Part shown: one piece after another, positions 1 through 8,379 of the stretch
Layout: the number at the start of each line of letters is the position of its first letter
How positions within the stretch are numbered: the stretch's first letter is position 1
DNA from: Caldilineaceae bacterium
GTDB lineage: Bacteria; Chloroflexota; Anaerolineae; Caldilineales; Caldilineaceae
Direction of reading: 5' to 3'
DNA length: 64,000 nucleotides
NCBI GenBank assembly: GCA_022821585.1
Contig: JAJEDI010000050.1
Location: 212,421-276,420 of the forward strand
Made by a program: the position numbers and the translations under genes
The notes under the pieces: generated by a model
Databases searched by the model: none
Seen by the model: the letters and a program-made list of their open reading frames with translations, nothing else
What the model was told of the DNA's origin: nothing

Positions 1-456
1 ATCGTTGCCGGCGCCAAGGCCAGGAAGGAGATGTTGATGGCCGGTATCGGATCGACTGCCTCGGATAGGGGCGTCACATTTCGAGAGATTCCGGACCCTG
101 ATGGCGACAGCGCCATCACTCTTACGATGTTCCTGGAGACGCCAGCCAAGGCCCAAGCCGTGGCACATGCCCTGAACGCCGAGAACATCTCAGCCGGCGT
201 CCTGTACCGACCGGACCGGCAGGACATCCATGTATATGCACACTGGTTACCGATACTTTCGAAGCGCACCTGGACGGACACCGGCGGACCCTGGCGCTGG
301 GCGAGAAGGGACATAGCTTATGCGCCGGACATGTGCCAGCGTTCGCTCGATATTCTTGCCAGATCGGTGGTACTGATCGTGGATCCATACATGAGTAATT
401 CGGATGTGGAGGAGACCGTCGACGGTGTCACGAAAGCACTTGATGCACTTGCGTAG
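1..456 (+). CDS. DegT/DnrJ/EryC1/StrS-family aminotransferase, C-terminal part
   Basis: Partial gene: the reading frame is open from base 1 and ends in TAG at 454-456, so the listed ATG at 31 is internal. The visible ~150 residues match the C-terminal domain of PLP-dependent sugar aminotransferases of the DegT/StrS type, which convert keto-sugar nucleotides to amino sugars. Family-like stretches are the DIHVYAHW segment, the YAPDMCQRSLDIL segment and the closing helix near VDGVTKAL. The N-terminal domain with the PLP lysine lies outside the window. A lipoprotein and two glycosyltransferases follow on the same strand, which fits a surface-polysaccharide cluster. The exact sugar substrate cannot be read from this fragment. 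Confidence 0.75.
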   Translation: MVAGAKARKEMLMAGIGSTASDRGVTFREIPDPDGDSAITLTMFLETPAKAQAVAHALNAENISAGVLYRPDRQDIHVYAHWLPILSKRTWTDTGGPWRWARRDIAYAPDMCQRSLDILARSVVLIVDPYMSNSDVEETVDGVTKALDALA

Positions 457-488
457 TACGCAGAATTGAGCCCCCAGCCCTCTTTGCC

Positions 489-1808
489 ATGAACAGAAAC
501 ACAGTTTGCACTTTTGTCCTCGCCTTGCTTCTGGCCGGCTGCGGCCGGCTGGATGTGGGTATTGGGCCGCTGCTGCGGGACGTGACAGTGGCGCCCGATC
601 AGATTTCTCCCAACGCCGACGGTGACACCGACGTTACCGAGATACGCTATACGCTCAGCCGCTCCGCTTACGTCAGCATCTTTTTTGAAGATGAGGAAGG
701 CGAACGGTTCTACTTTCGCAAGGACCGACGCCGCTCTCCCGGCAACTACAGTGTGCTGTGGGGTGGTGTGATGGATGAACCCGCAGTTGAGCAGATGGAT
801 GGCGGGACCAATGAAATCCTCAGTCGAGTCCTGCCGGACGGGAAGTACCGCTGGTTCATTCAGGCTTTGGACGACAGCGCCAACTCGGAGACTGCGGACG
901 GCGCCATCACCCTGGAGAACGGCGACACGGAAGTGCCGAGATTGGAAAGCTTTGCGGTCATGCCCACGGTATTCCGTCCCAATCTGGACGGCTTGCGGGA
1001 CGACTGGGTTAGCATCTCTTACAACCTGACGAAGGAGGTGCAGAACATTCAAGTCTACCTTGTGGACCCAGACAGGCCTAGTCTGAAGGTGCACATCGCG
1101 GAGGGGCCGAACACCATCGAACCTGAGGAAGCCGGCAATCACACATATAAGTATTTTGGCGGCGTGGACTTAAACGCAGAACCACCTCCTGACGGCGATT
1201 ACCTGGTGGTTGGCGAGGCAAACGATCTTGCCGGGAATCGCGTGCGAGTGACTCGGACACTAACGATAGAAATGGGAGGCAGGCCGCGGGCTGACGTAGT
1301 TCAGGGCGAGATCGACTGGGTAAACGAAGTCAATCGAGTCGTTAGTGTCCCGCTCGGTCAGAAGCTGTGCTTCAGCGCCCTTGTGAAGAATGAAGGCGAT
1401 GTGCCTGTCCGCACCAATGGTCCCTGGCCGGGGCAGGAGTACCAATTCCCCGAGGACTTCATCAATGAGACCTTCAACACGATCGCTTCGAGGCCAGAAA
1501 ACCTGGGCAAGTACTGGTTTGAACGGCCCGGTGTGTTTCGGTTTGGACTCAATTTCAGCACAACCGGTTATCCCTATCCCTTCCGGTGGGCTATCGGACG
1601 CCAGGAGGACCTGGAAAACCTTGAAATCGAAGGTGAAAGTGCCTGGTATCTGATGCCCGGAAAATCAGGCGAGGTCAGCGGCTGCATACTTTTCGAAGGG
1701 AGGCCGCCAGGTGGGAACGTTCTGTGGTGGGGCGGGTTGATTCATGAGGCCTATGGCCATCCCAACGATTTCATCGACCGTATTACCGTAAATGTAGGTA
1801 CAGAGTAG
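489..1808 (+). CDS. Secreted lipoprotein with FlgD-like Ig repeats
   Basis: 439 aa. The N-terminus is a lipoprotein signal (hydrophobic core, then a lipobox LLAGC with Cys near residue 18), so the mature protein is probably membrane-anchored and extracytoplasmic. Two successive beta-sandwich units are visible: about 30-145 (starts with APDQISPNADG, ends with PDGKYRWFIQALD) and about 150-260 (starts with VFRPNLDG, ends with PPDGDYLVVGEANDLAGN). Both carry the SPN.DG and DG.Y signatures of FlgD-type Ig-like domains. The remaining ~180 residues, rich in aromatics, are not recognised. It starts 32 bases after the aminotransferase stop and precedes two glycosyltransferases, so it may belong to envelope or exopolysaccharide assembly; the role is unknown. 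Confidence 0.7.
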   Translation: MNRNTVCTFVLALLLAGCGRLDVGIGPLLRDVTVAPDQISPNADGDTDVTEIRYTLSRSAYVSIFFEDEEGERFYFRKDRRRSPGNYSVLWGGVMDEPAVEQMDGGTNEILSRVLPDGKYRWFIQALDDSANSETADGAITLENGDTEVPRLESFAVMPTVFRPNLDGLRDDWVSISYNLTKEVQNIQVYLVDPDRPSLKVHIAEGPNTIEPEEAGNHTYKYFGGVDLNAEPPPDGDYLVVGEANDLAGNRVRVTRTLTIEMGGRPRADVVQGEIDWVNEVNRVVSVPLGQKLCFSALVKNEGDVPVRTNGPWPGQEYQFPEDFINETFNTIASRPENLGKYWFERPGVFRFGLNFSTTGYPYPFRWAIGRQEDLENLEIEGESAWYLMPGKSGEVSGCILFEGRPPGGNVLWWGGLIHEAYGHPNDFIDRITVNVGTE

Positions 1809-1832
1809 ACGCCAAGCCAGATCCTTGGCGTC
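1808..1832 (+). other. Perfect 9-bp hairpin between lipoprotein and GT2 genes
   Basis: GACGCCAAG at 1808-1816 and CTTGGCGTC at 1824-1832 pair perfectly around a 7-base loop, beginning at the last base of the lipoprotein stop codon. No T-run follows, so it is not a classical intrinsic terminator. It may stabilise the upstream mRNA end or attenuate read-through. Its 3' arm overlaps the TTG at 1825, which argues for the ATG at 1855 as start of the next gene. Confidence 0.6.
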
Positions 1833-1854
1833 AGACCAGATTCCAAACAGATTT

Positions 1855-2859
1855 ATGCGCTTGGCAGTCATTATCGTCTCCTACAATGTGCGCGAGTTGC
1901 TGCGCCGCTGCCTGCATAGCGTATTTGACTCGGCAAGGCAAAGCGACGACTGGCTAGTTGTTGACGTAACGGTCGTCGACAACGCCAGTCACGACGGCAG
2001 CGCGCCGATGGTGGCCGATACGTTCCCGCAGGCGAATCTCATCGCCATGACCGAGAACCTTGGCTTTACGCGCGCCAATAACTTCGCGCTCAGAGGGTTG
2101 GGATTTGGCGTAGACAGAGAGGAACGCGCTGCCTCGGCCCCCGATCTTGTTCTCCTCCTGAATCCGGACACAGAGGTGGTGGACGACGCGTTGGGCAAGC
2201 TGGTCACTTTCATGCGAGACAACCCGACTGCGGGCGTGTGCGGCCCGCGATTGCATTATGGAGACGGCGCGCTGCAACATGGAGGCTTTGCGTTTCCAGG
2301 GCTGGGGCAAATCGCTCTCGATCTCATTCCACTGACGGGGCTGCCGGGCCTGAGCCGCCTGGTGCATCGGCTCTTGCAAAGCAGATTGAACGGTCGGTAT
2401 TCGCGCCGGCAATGGCTGGGGGTCGCGCCATTTCCGGTCGACTTCGTACTCGGTGCTGCGCTGATGGCGCGGGGAGAGAGTATCCGCGCAGTGGGCCTGC
2501 TGGATGAAGGCTACTTCATGTACTGTGAGGAGATGGACTGGTGCCTGCGCATGCGCGAAACGGGTAGGCCGACCTATGCGGTTCCTACAGCGCAGATAGT
2601 CCACTACGAAGGCCGCAGCAGCCGCCAGGTCCGCTGGCGGTCATTCGAAAGGCTGTGGGCCAGCCGCTTCCGCTTCTTCAGAATCCATGCACACCGCTAT
2701 CCGCAGGGATTCCATCTGCTTTTGCGGCCACTCGTGCGGCTGGGACTGGGCTTGAACGGGATGGCCGCCCGGCGCCAGTTTTCCCGCGGCCGTCTCAGCG
2801 GCGATCGGTTGGGGGAGCAGCTGGATGCGTATGCAAAGGTGCTGAGCTTCGGTGGGTAG
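1855..2859 (+). CDS. Family 2 glycosyltransferase (rhamnosyltransferase-like)
   Basis: 334 aa from the chosen ATG (the track used a TTG 30 bases upstream that lies inside a hairpin). It is a GT-A fold inverting glycosyltransferase: N-terminal nucleotide-sugar binding strand VIIVSYNVRELLRRC, VDNASHDGS loop, a metal-binding region LLNPDTEV near residue 110, and an acidic catalytic region EGYFMYCEEMDWCLR near residue 225. This motif set is typical of WbbL-like rhamnosyl- and related transferases that add sugars to lipid-linked glycans on the cytoplasmic face. The C-terminal ~90 residues are basic and may contact the membrane. It sits between the lipoprotein and a second GT2, consistent with one glycan-building operon. 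The donor sugar is not determinable. Confidence 0.8.
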   Translation: MRLAVIIVSYNVRELLRRCLHSVFDSARQSDDWLVVDVTVVDNASHDGSAPMVADTFPQANLIAMTENLGFTRANNFALRGLGFGVDREERAASAPDLVLLLNPDTEVVDDALGKLVTFMRDNPTAGVCGPRLHYGDGALQHGGFAFPGLGQIALDLIPLTGLPGLSRLVHRLLQSRLNGRYSRRQWLGVAPFPVDFVLGAALMARGESIRAVGLLDEGYFMYCEEMDWCLRMRETGRPTYAVPTAQIVHYEGRSSRQVRWRSFERLWASRFRFFRIHAHRYPQGFHLLLRPLVRLGLGLNGMAARRQFSRGRLSGDRLGEQLDAYAKVLSFGG

Positions 2860-2922
2860 GAATAATTTGCGCAGTTGCGGACGTGGGGCGGATGAGGGTC
2901 TGCGCAACGGAGGACTTTCGGG

Positions 2923-3693
2923 TTGACTTTGCGCCTTACAGCAGTAATCCTCACCAAGGACGAATCTGAAAACGTTGCGGACTGCATCGCCGCACTGAAG
3001 GGCTGGACTGACGAAGTCGTGGTCTGGGACTCGTGCAGCCTGGATGATACGCGGGGCGTTGCCAAAGAGGCGGGCGCTCGCGTGGTCGCGCGTCCATTTG
3101 ACGACTATGGCAGGCAGCGGCAGGCCGCGCTTGACAGCATCAACAGTGAATGGATTCTGTTCATTGACGCGGACGAACGGGCCACGCCAGCGCTGGCACG
3201 TGAGATCTTGCAAGCATGCCAAGATAGGCGCCGCGCCGGATTCTGGATTCCTCGCCGCAACTTTATCGTTGGCCGTGAAATGCAGGGGGGCGGATTTTTC
3301 CCGGATTTTCAGTTGCGCCTTTTGCGTAGGGGCTGCGCCCGCTACGACCTACGCAGAGAGGTTCACGAAGTCGTCATCCTGGAGGGAGAAGACGGTATTC
3401 TGGCGGAGCCGCTGCTTCACTACAACTATGCAGACTGGCGGCAGTTTCACTGCAAGCAGCGCAACTACGCCAGCTACGAAGCCAGGATTCTCGAAGAGCA
3501 GGGCATTCGCCCGCGACCGCACAATTTGGTCCTTCAGCCGGTACGTGAGCTGCGGCGCCGCTTTCTTACGCTCAAGGGATGGCGCGACGGCTTACACGGG
3601 TTACGAATCGCGCTGCTACTCGCCTGGTACTATGGTTTTATTCCCTACTGGCTGCTGATTGCGGACCCTCACACCGGGAGCGGTCGCAAGTAA
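2923..3693 (+). CDS. Family 2 glycosyltransferase (WaaE/KdtX-like)
   Basis: 256 aa from a TTG start supported by GGAGG about 10 bases upstream. Short GT2 with VILTKDESENVADC at the N-terminus, VWDSCSLDDT, and the metal-binding LFIDADER near residue 80, the signature of lipopolysaccharide-core beta-glucosyltransferases of the WaaE/KdtX group. A basic, partly hydrophobic C-terminal segment (from ALLLAWYYGFIPYWLL) suggests membrane association. It follows the other GT2 by 63 bases on the same strand, so both probably act in one surface-glycan pathway. The nearest downstream gene is convergent, so the polysaccharide cluster ends here. Confidence 0.8.
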   Translation: MTLRLTAVILTKDESENVADCIAALKGWTDEVVVWDSCSLDDTRGVAKEAGARVVARPFDDYGRQRQAALDSINSEWILFIDADERATPALAREILQACQDRRRAGFWIPRRNFIVGREMQGGGFFPDFQLRLLRRGCARYDLRREVHEVVILEGEDGILAEPLLHYNYADWRQFHCKQRNYASYEARILEEQGIRPRPHNLVLQPVRELRRRFLTLKGWRDGLHGLRIALLLAWYYGFIPYWLLIADPHTGSGRK

Positions 3694-3730
3694 GGCTTCC
3701 GGCCGGTCGAGGCTTGACGCTTCCCTCTAC

Positions 3731-4720
3731 TCACTTCGATTCAAACGCCTCGCGATGGGCGTCGCGCACCGCGTTGTCCTCAAGTTTAGCGTAGATGCGG
3801 GTCGTGTTCGGGCTTGCGTGTCCCAGCGCCGTCTGGGTGACGGCCAGATCGTGTGTGGTCTGGTAGATGCGGGTGGCGAAATAGTGGCGGAGCGCGTGGG
3901 GGGTTATGCCTTTTGCGCCGAGGCCTGAGGACTCGGCCAGGCGGCGAATGGTGTTTTGGACGGATTGGGTCGACAGGGGCAGAATTTTCGGGCCGGCCTT
4001 TCTGTCATGGCGGGCAAAGACCGGCAGTTCGGACAGTGGTCGGCCAGTCGCGCCGTCGAACCGTTGCCTCGCGTGCAGGTAGTGGTGGATCGCCTCCCAT
4101 GACCGTTCGTCGAAGTAGACGCGGCGGACTTTGTTGCCCTTGCCGACGACCCACACAGCCCTATCTTGGTCTTCCAACTGCTTGCGCGTGATGCTAACCA
4201 GTTCGCCGACGCGCAGCCCCGTGCAACGCAGCGTCTCGACGATGGCGATGTCGCGCAGCTTGGCAAGCCGTTCACGCGGATCATCCGGGCGGCGCAGGAC
4301 GGACTCGCGTGCTGCAGTGACGAGTAGCTCCATTTCCTCAGGGCGGGGGGGATGAGGTATCAACTCCGGCGGGCGTTGATTTCTGCGAACGTGCTTGATC
4401 CCTTCCTGCAGGCGCGCCAACTCCTGCGGCGTGAAGGGCAACCAGCCTCGTACCTGCAGGTAGCTCACCCAGGCCATCATGGCGGCCAGGTAGGTGGTCA
4501 GCGTTCGCTGGCCGATGCTGGCCGCCTCCAGGAGCCAGGTAGAAAACGCCAGCAAGCGGTCGACGTCCAGGTCTTCAAGGTCCTTGACTTCCGGCGGGAT
4601 CCCCTTTTCGGCCAGATATTGGCGGAAGAGGTTCATGGCCGTTCGGTAGGTACGGCGCGTATAGGCCGTTCCGGTGTCGGCAGCTTCAAGATAGCTCTCG
4701 ATAGTGGAAGAAATAGACAT
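3731..4720 (-). CDS. Tyrosine recombinase (XerC/XerD/phage-integrase family)
   Basis: 329 aa from the ATG at 4720, preceded by GGCAGG; the longer track start is a TTG. The N-terminal ~100 residues form the SAM-like core-binding domain. The catalytic domain shows the family residues in order: first Arg in LRCTGLRVGEL, Lys in VGKGNKVR, the HALRHYFATR box (HxxR), LGHASPNTT (second His) and the nucleophile Tyr in TRIYAKL near the C-terminus. All catalytic residues appear intact. It breaks and rejoins DNA, either for chromosome-dimer resolution or element integration. It stands alone between a convergent glycosyltransferase and a co-directional amidohydrolase; no attachment-site repeats, phage genes or cassettes are visible, so its target is unknown. 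Confidence 0.85.
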   Translation of the reverse strand: MSISSTIESYLEAADTGTAYTRRTYRTAMNLFRQYLAEKGIPPEVKDLEDLDVDRLLAFSTWLLEAASIGQRTLTTYLAAMMAWVSYLQVRGWLPFTPQELARLQEGIKHVRRNQRPPELIPHPPRPEEMELLVTAARESVLRRPDDPRERLAKLRDIAIVETLRCTGLRVGELVSITRKQLEDQDRAVWVVGKGNKVRRVYFDERSWEAIHHYLHARQRFDGATGRPLSELPVFARHDRKAGPKILPLSTQSVQNTIRRLAESSGLGAKGITPHALRHYFATRIYQTTHDLAVTQTALGHASPNTTRIYAKLEDNAVRDAHREAFESK

Positions 4721-4784
4721 CAGGTTGCCTGCCAAGAGACCAGCAAGAGCTGGGCCCCCAAGAAAAAGCCGCAGTCAGCAGCGG

Positions 4785-6422
4785 TCATGCTCGCCGTCCC
4801 GGACCGGAAACGATGCGACCCGGGGTGGCCCCGGTGTGGGCGCCATCTCTGTAGACTCGTTCGCCGTTAACCCAGACATTGCGCACACCGACTGAGAGTT
4901 GGTGAGGGTCGGTAAATGTAGCACGGTCGGCGACTGTCTCCGGATCGAAGATCACAACGTCGGCAAAGAAGCCCTCACGCAACTGGCCCCGGTCACGCAG
5001 TCCGAGCCGGTCGCAGAGTGCGGATGACATTTTGCGCACCGCGTCCTCCAGCGAAATTACCTTTTCTTCGCGCACGTACTTTCCGAGCAGGCGGCTGTAG
5101 GTGCCGTAGGCGCGTGGATGATAGGGGCCGGTCGGCGCGGCCCAGGCCGGATCCAGCCCACCTGCGTCGGTGGAGATCGTGATCCAGGGCTGCTGAAGCT
5201 GACGCCGCAGGTTCTCTTCGCTCATCACAAAGTAGAAGGTGCTGATGCGCTGCTCTTCGGAAGCGAGCAGGTCCATGGCCGCGTCGGGCCAGTCCACACC
5301 CAGTTCTGCTGCGGTTTCCGAGAGAAGCTTGCCCACATACTGCTGATTTTCCTCCTTAAGGAAGCCGACCGGCATTACGCCCTGCGGTCCTACGAGGTCG
5401 GCCATCGCTTCCCAGTCACCGGTTGGATTGAGGGCAGCTTCCTTTATCTTGGCGCGCATAGCGCCATCGCGAATGTTCTCATACAGCTTGTCGCCGGCTG
5501 CAGCCCAAGGGGGCAACACAGAAGTCAGCCCGGTTCCAGCCGCCGGGTATGTGTACATATCGGCGGTGACATCAGTCCCCTGTGACCGGGCCTCGGTGAT
5601 GCGCTCCATGGCTGAGGCCATTTTGTGCCAGTTGCGGGTTCCGGCCGCTTTCAAGTGATAGATCTGGACCGGGACATCGGCGTTGCGTCCAATCGACAGC
5701 GCCTCCTCCAGCCCTTCAAGAAAAGCGTCGGCTTCCGAGCGCAGGTGGGTGATGTAGATGCCGTTGTAGGGACGGAAGGCGCTGGCGATCTCGATGATTT
5801 CGTCGGTGGCGGCATAACTGGAAGGCGGATAGATGAGCGCGAAAGAGACGCCGAAAGCCCCATCCTCCATGGCCTCGGCGGTAACGCGCTTCATCGCGGC
5901 CATCTCGTCGTCGGTGGGGGGTCGCATGTCCATGCCCATGGCGTATTTGCGAAGTGTGCCCCCGCCGAGAAAGGAGCCGATATTGGGAGAAACGCCCTGA
6001 TCGGTCATGGCCTCCAACCAGTCGCGAAACCGGGTCCAGGAGGCCGTACGCTCGGCCCACTCGGGATTCAGCAGTTGTGTGAACTGATGGACGGGCAGTT
6101 CGGCGCTGTTTCTGCCGCCAACGGGGGCGGGCGTCGATCCCTCGCCCATCACCTCCGTGGTGACGCCCTGGGAGATCTTGGACAGGCTGCGGCCGTCCAC
6201 CATAAGCGACAGGATCGAGTGGCTGAGGATGTCGACGAATCCGGGACAAACAACGTGGCCAGCCGCGTCCACGACCTCGGCACAGTTCTCGGTTGGGATG
6301 GCGCCAGGTGGAGCGACTGCCGAGATGCGGTCGTTTGTCAGGGCTACATCCCCGTAGCGCCAGGGAGAGCCCGAGCCGTCGACTATACGGGCATTTCGAA
6401 TGAGGGTAGTCTGTTCAGGCAT
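4785..6422 (-). CDS. N-acyl-D-amino-acid deacylase / D-aminoacylase-like amidohydrolase
   Basis: 545 aa from the ATG at 6422; the 72 extra residues in the track lack family similarity. Layout is that of amidohydrolase-superfamily D-aminoacylases: N-terminal beta-sandwich (LIRNARIVDGSG), TIM barrel with a central EVMGEG segment, ITHLRSE and QIYHLKAAG carrying the two barrel histidines, late STDAGG with the catalytic Asp, and C-terminal LGLRDRGQLREGFFADVVIFD. The first metal motif reads GFVDILSHS instead of the usual GFIDxHxH, so one histidine is replaced by Leu; this occurs in part of the family and may change metal use. It could hydrolyse N-acyl-D-amino acids, dihydropyrimidine-like or dipeptide substrates. 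No co-functional neighbour narrows this down. Confidence 0.75.
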   Translation of the reverse strand: MPEQTTLIRNARIVDGSGSPWRYGDVALTNDRISAVAPPGAIPTENCAEVVDAAGHVVCPGFVDILSHSILSLMVDGRSLSKISQGVTTEVMGEGSTPAPVGGRNSAELPVHQFTQLLNPEWAERTASWTRFRDWLEAMTDQGVSPNIGSFLGGGTLRKYAMGMDMRPPTDDEMAAMKRVTAEAMEDGAFGVSFALIYPPSSYAATDEIIEIASAFRPYNGIYITHLRSEADAFLEGLEEALSIGRNADVPVQIYHLKAAGTRNWHKMASAMERITEARSQGTDVTADMYTYPAAGTGLTSVLPPWAAAGDKLYENIRDGAMRAKIKEAALNPTGDWEAMADLVGPQGVMPVGFLKEENQQYVGKLLSETAAELGVDWPDAAMDLLASEEQRISTFYFVMSEENLRRQLQQPWITISTDAGGLDPAWAAPTGPYHPRAYGTYSRLLGKYVREEKVISLEDAVRKMSSALCDRLGLRDRGQLREGFFADVVIFDPETVADRATFTDPHQLSVGVRNVWVNGERVYRDGAHTGATPGRIVSGPGRRA

Positions 6423-6838
6423 TCTGAATTGGTACTGATCTGAGGAACAGGGTGAGTGTCGTCTACAAAAATGGTACTCGACACATGCGGATGCGTCAAG
6501 ACTGAAGGGGATGTCAATTGCCGGGTGGAGAATGGATTCCGGGAGGTCACTGCAAGGTTGGCGGGGACACTGGATTGACGGTTCAGCCAGGAAAGAGTGT
6601 CCGAACAGACGGGTCCTCTCTGCGAGTGCAAGGAGCATTCAGGCGGTTGGAAACCGTTTTGGGGGCGCTGCCACTACTGTAAAACGTTGTAGACTGGATT
6701 TCTTGATATGATATAATCCTTGAGGCCTGTGGAACAGCGCTGAAGCGTTCGTCAGCTTGTCAGAGGCGTGAGCCCAGAGCTTGCATATTCAAACATTCGG
6801 ACTTGTGAAGTGATTCGGCGCTTCTTTGCTGCTCTTCA
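6423..6838. other. Divergent intergenic region (416 bp)
   Basis: Lies between the amidohydrolase (leftward) and the subtilase (rightward). The right half is AT-richer than its surroundings and contains the extended -10 promoter described separately. No RNA gene or repeat was recognised in the remainder; short ORFs across it are not convincing. Confidence 0.5.
6709..6717 (+). promoter_or_regulatory. Extended -10 promoter upstream of the subtilase gene
   Basis: TGATATAAT gives a TGn motif directly before a perfect TATAAT. A TTGTAG lies 19 bases upstream of the hexamer, a weak -35. Transcription would start near 6724, leaving a ~115-base leader before the ATG at 6839. Confidence 0.55.
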
Positions 6839-8305
6839 ATGGCTACTTCTTCCTTAAATCGCGCAGTTCTCATTCCCCTCAGCCTCATTCTACTACTCTC
6901 ATTACTATCTTCCTGTTCGGGTAGACCGCGGTCTCCACGACTGATAGGGAAAAAGGAAACATACGCGTCCGGCCGCATCCTGATCAAGTTCAATTCCGGC
7001 TTTTCCTCCGTTTCGATGACGGAGACGGCCGAAAAGTTCGAACTGCGTCCTTCGTCGATTTCCTGCGGCTCGGTCCATTTGCACAGTGTGCGGCCGGGAA
7101 CGGAACTGGAAGCGGCGGAGGCATTCATGCTGGATCCAGCGGTGGAATACGCCGAACCGGATTTCTTGATCTTTGCGGCTGCGGCTGGCGCGGATGCTGC
7201 AGAGGAGGGACAAGTACTAGGGGATAGCGGCGTTATATCCAGAGAAATGCAAGCCGTTTTGCGGGCCACGAATGATGAGGGAACGCCCAACGACCCCTTT
7301 TACGGAAGACAATGGGGGCTGGCCAAGATCGAAGCTGAAGCGGCCTGGAAGGTTTCCACCGGCAGCAATGTAATTGTTGCGGTGATTGATTCCGGCGTCG
7401 ATCTGGACCATCCTGAGCTGTCAGGGCGTGTATTGGAGGGGTACGATTTTGTCAACGAAGACACCGAAGCGGACGACGATTACGGTCACGGAACTCTGGT
7501 GGCTGGGGTCGTTGCGGCCGCTGCACATAACGACAGAGGTATTGCGGGCCTGGCCTGGGACGCCCAGATATTGCCGGTGAAGGTTCTGGACAACCAGGGT
7601 CAGGGCGTGAGCAGCAACCTTACGTGCGCCCTCTATTGGGCTGCGGACGAGGGCGCAGACGTCATCAACATCAGTATCATCAGTTTTGGCCCATCATTTG
7701 GAATGCAGAGTGCGATCAACTACGCCGCCAATGAAGGGGCACTTATTTTCTCGGCGTCCGGAAACCTCTATGAACAGGGAAATCCCGTTACCTATCCTGC
7801 TGCGCTCGATAACGTAATTGCCGTCGGTGCCACTGACAGAGACGATGCCCACGCCTGGTTCTCAAGCGCGGGCACCTTTGTAGATGTGGCGGCGCCCGGA
7901 GTAGGCATTTACAGCCCGTTTCCCCCCACGCATGAAGAGTATCGATCAGTGAACGGAACGAGCCTGGCGACGCCTCACGTCGTGGGACTGGCTGCACTGG
8001 TCCTGTCTGCAGCTCCTGGCCTGTCCTCTGAAGAGGTGGAAGAGGTTATACAGCAGAGCGCGGTCGATCTTGGTGATGCCAGCAAGGACGACAAGTTCGG
8101 TCACGGGAGAATCGATGCTTCCGCGGCGATGTCGCTCACCATTTCCTCTTTGCCTGTGCACCTGCTGCTGCCCAGCGTGAATTCGCCCGCACCGACCGAA
8201 ACAGCGACAGCTACCCCATCGCCGACTGCCGATACGACTCCCGGCTCTACCCCTACCCCGAGTCCAACACCGACTCCCAGTCCTACTCCGACACGAAGCC
8301 AGTAG
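6839..8305 (+). CDS. Subtilisin-like serine protease (S8) lipoprotein
   Basis: 488 aa. A lipoprotein signal with lipobox LSSC near residue 25 directs export and lipid anchoring. Residues ~45-110 form an inhibitor-type propeptide (the RILIKFNSGF and AVEYAEPDF strands are typical of fervidolysin-like prodomains). The peptidase domain has the triad in order: Asp184 in VIDSGVDLDHP, His217 in YGHGTLVAG, Ser375 in NGTSLATPHVVG, with an oxyanion Asn in SASGN. The last ~45 residues are a Pro/Thr/Ser tract (TPSPTPTPSPT repeats), probably an extended wall-spanning linker, unusually placed at the extreme C-terminus. It is likely a surface-bound endopeptidase that matures by self-processing. No operon partners are evident. 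Confidence 0.9.
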   Translation: MATSSLNRAVLIPLSLILLLSLLSSCSGRPRSPRLIGKKETYASGRILIKFNSGFSSVSMTETAEKFELRPSSISCGSVHLHSVRPGTELEAAEAFMLDPAVEYAEPDFLIFAAAAGADAAEEGQVLGDSGVISREMQAVLRATNDEGTPNDPFYGRQWGLAKIEAEAAWKVSTGSNVIVAVIDSGVDLDHPELSGRVLEGYDFVNEDTEADDDYGHGTLVAGVVAAAAHNDRGIAGLAWDAQILPVKVLDNQGQGVSSNLTCALYWAADEGADVINISIISFGPSFGMQSAINYAANEGALIFSASGNLYEQGNPVTYPAALDNVIAVGATDRDDAHAWFSSAGTFVDVAAPGVGIYSPFPPTHEEYRSVNGTSLATPHVVGLAALVLSAAPGLSSEEVEEVIQQSAVDLGDASKDDKFGHGRIDASAAMSLTISSLPVHLLLPSVNSPAPTETATATPSPTADTTPGSTPTPSPTPTPSPTPTRSQ

Positions 8306-8379
8306 CTAAACTTGCTTAGCATGCGTTGCGACCAGAGGCGGATACGAGGACAACTCCAAGTGCTCGTATCCTGCGGCTG

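Noticed and set aside
3731-4720. Integrated element marked by the tyrosine recombinase
   Set aside because: No direct repeats, tRNA target, cargo or second mobility gene on either side; only the recombinase itself is kept.
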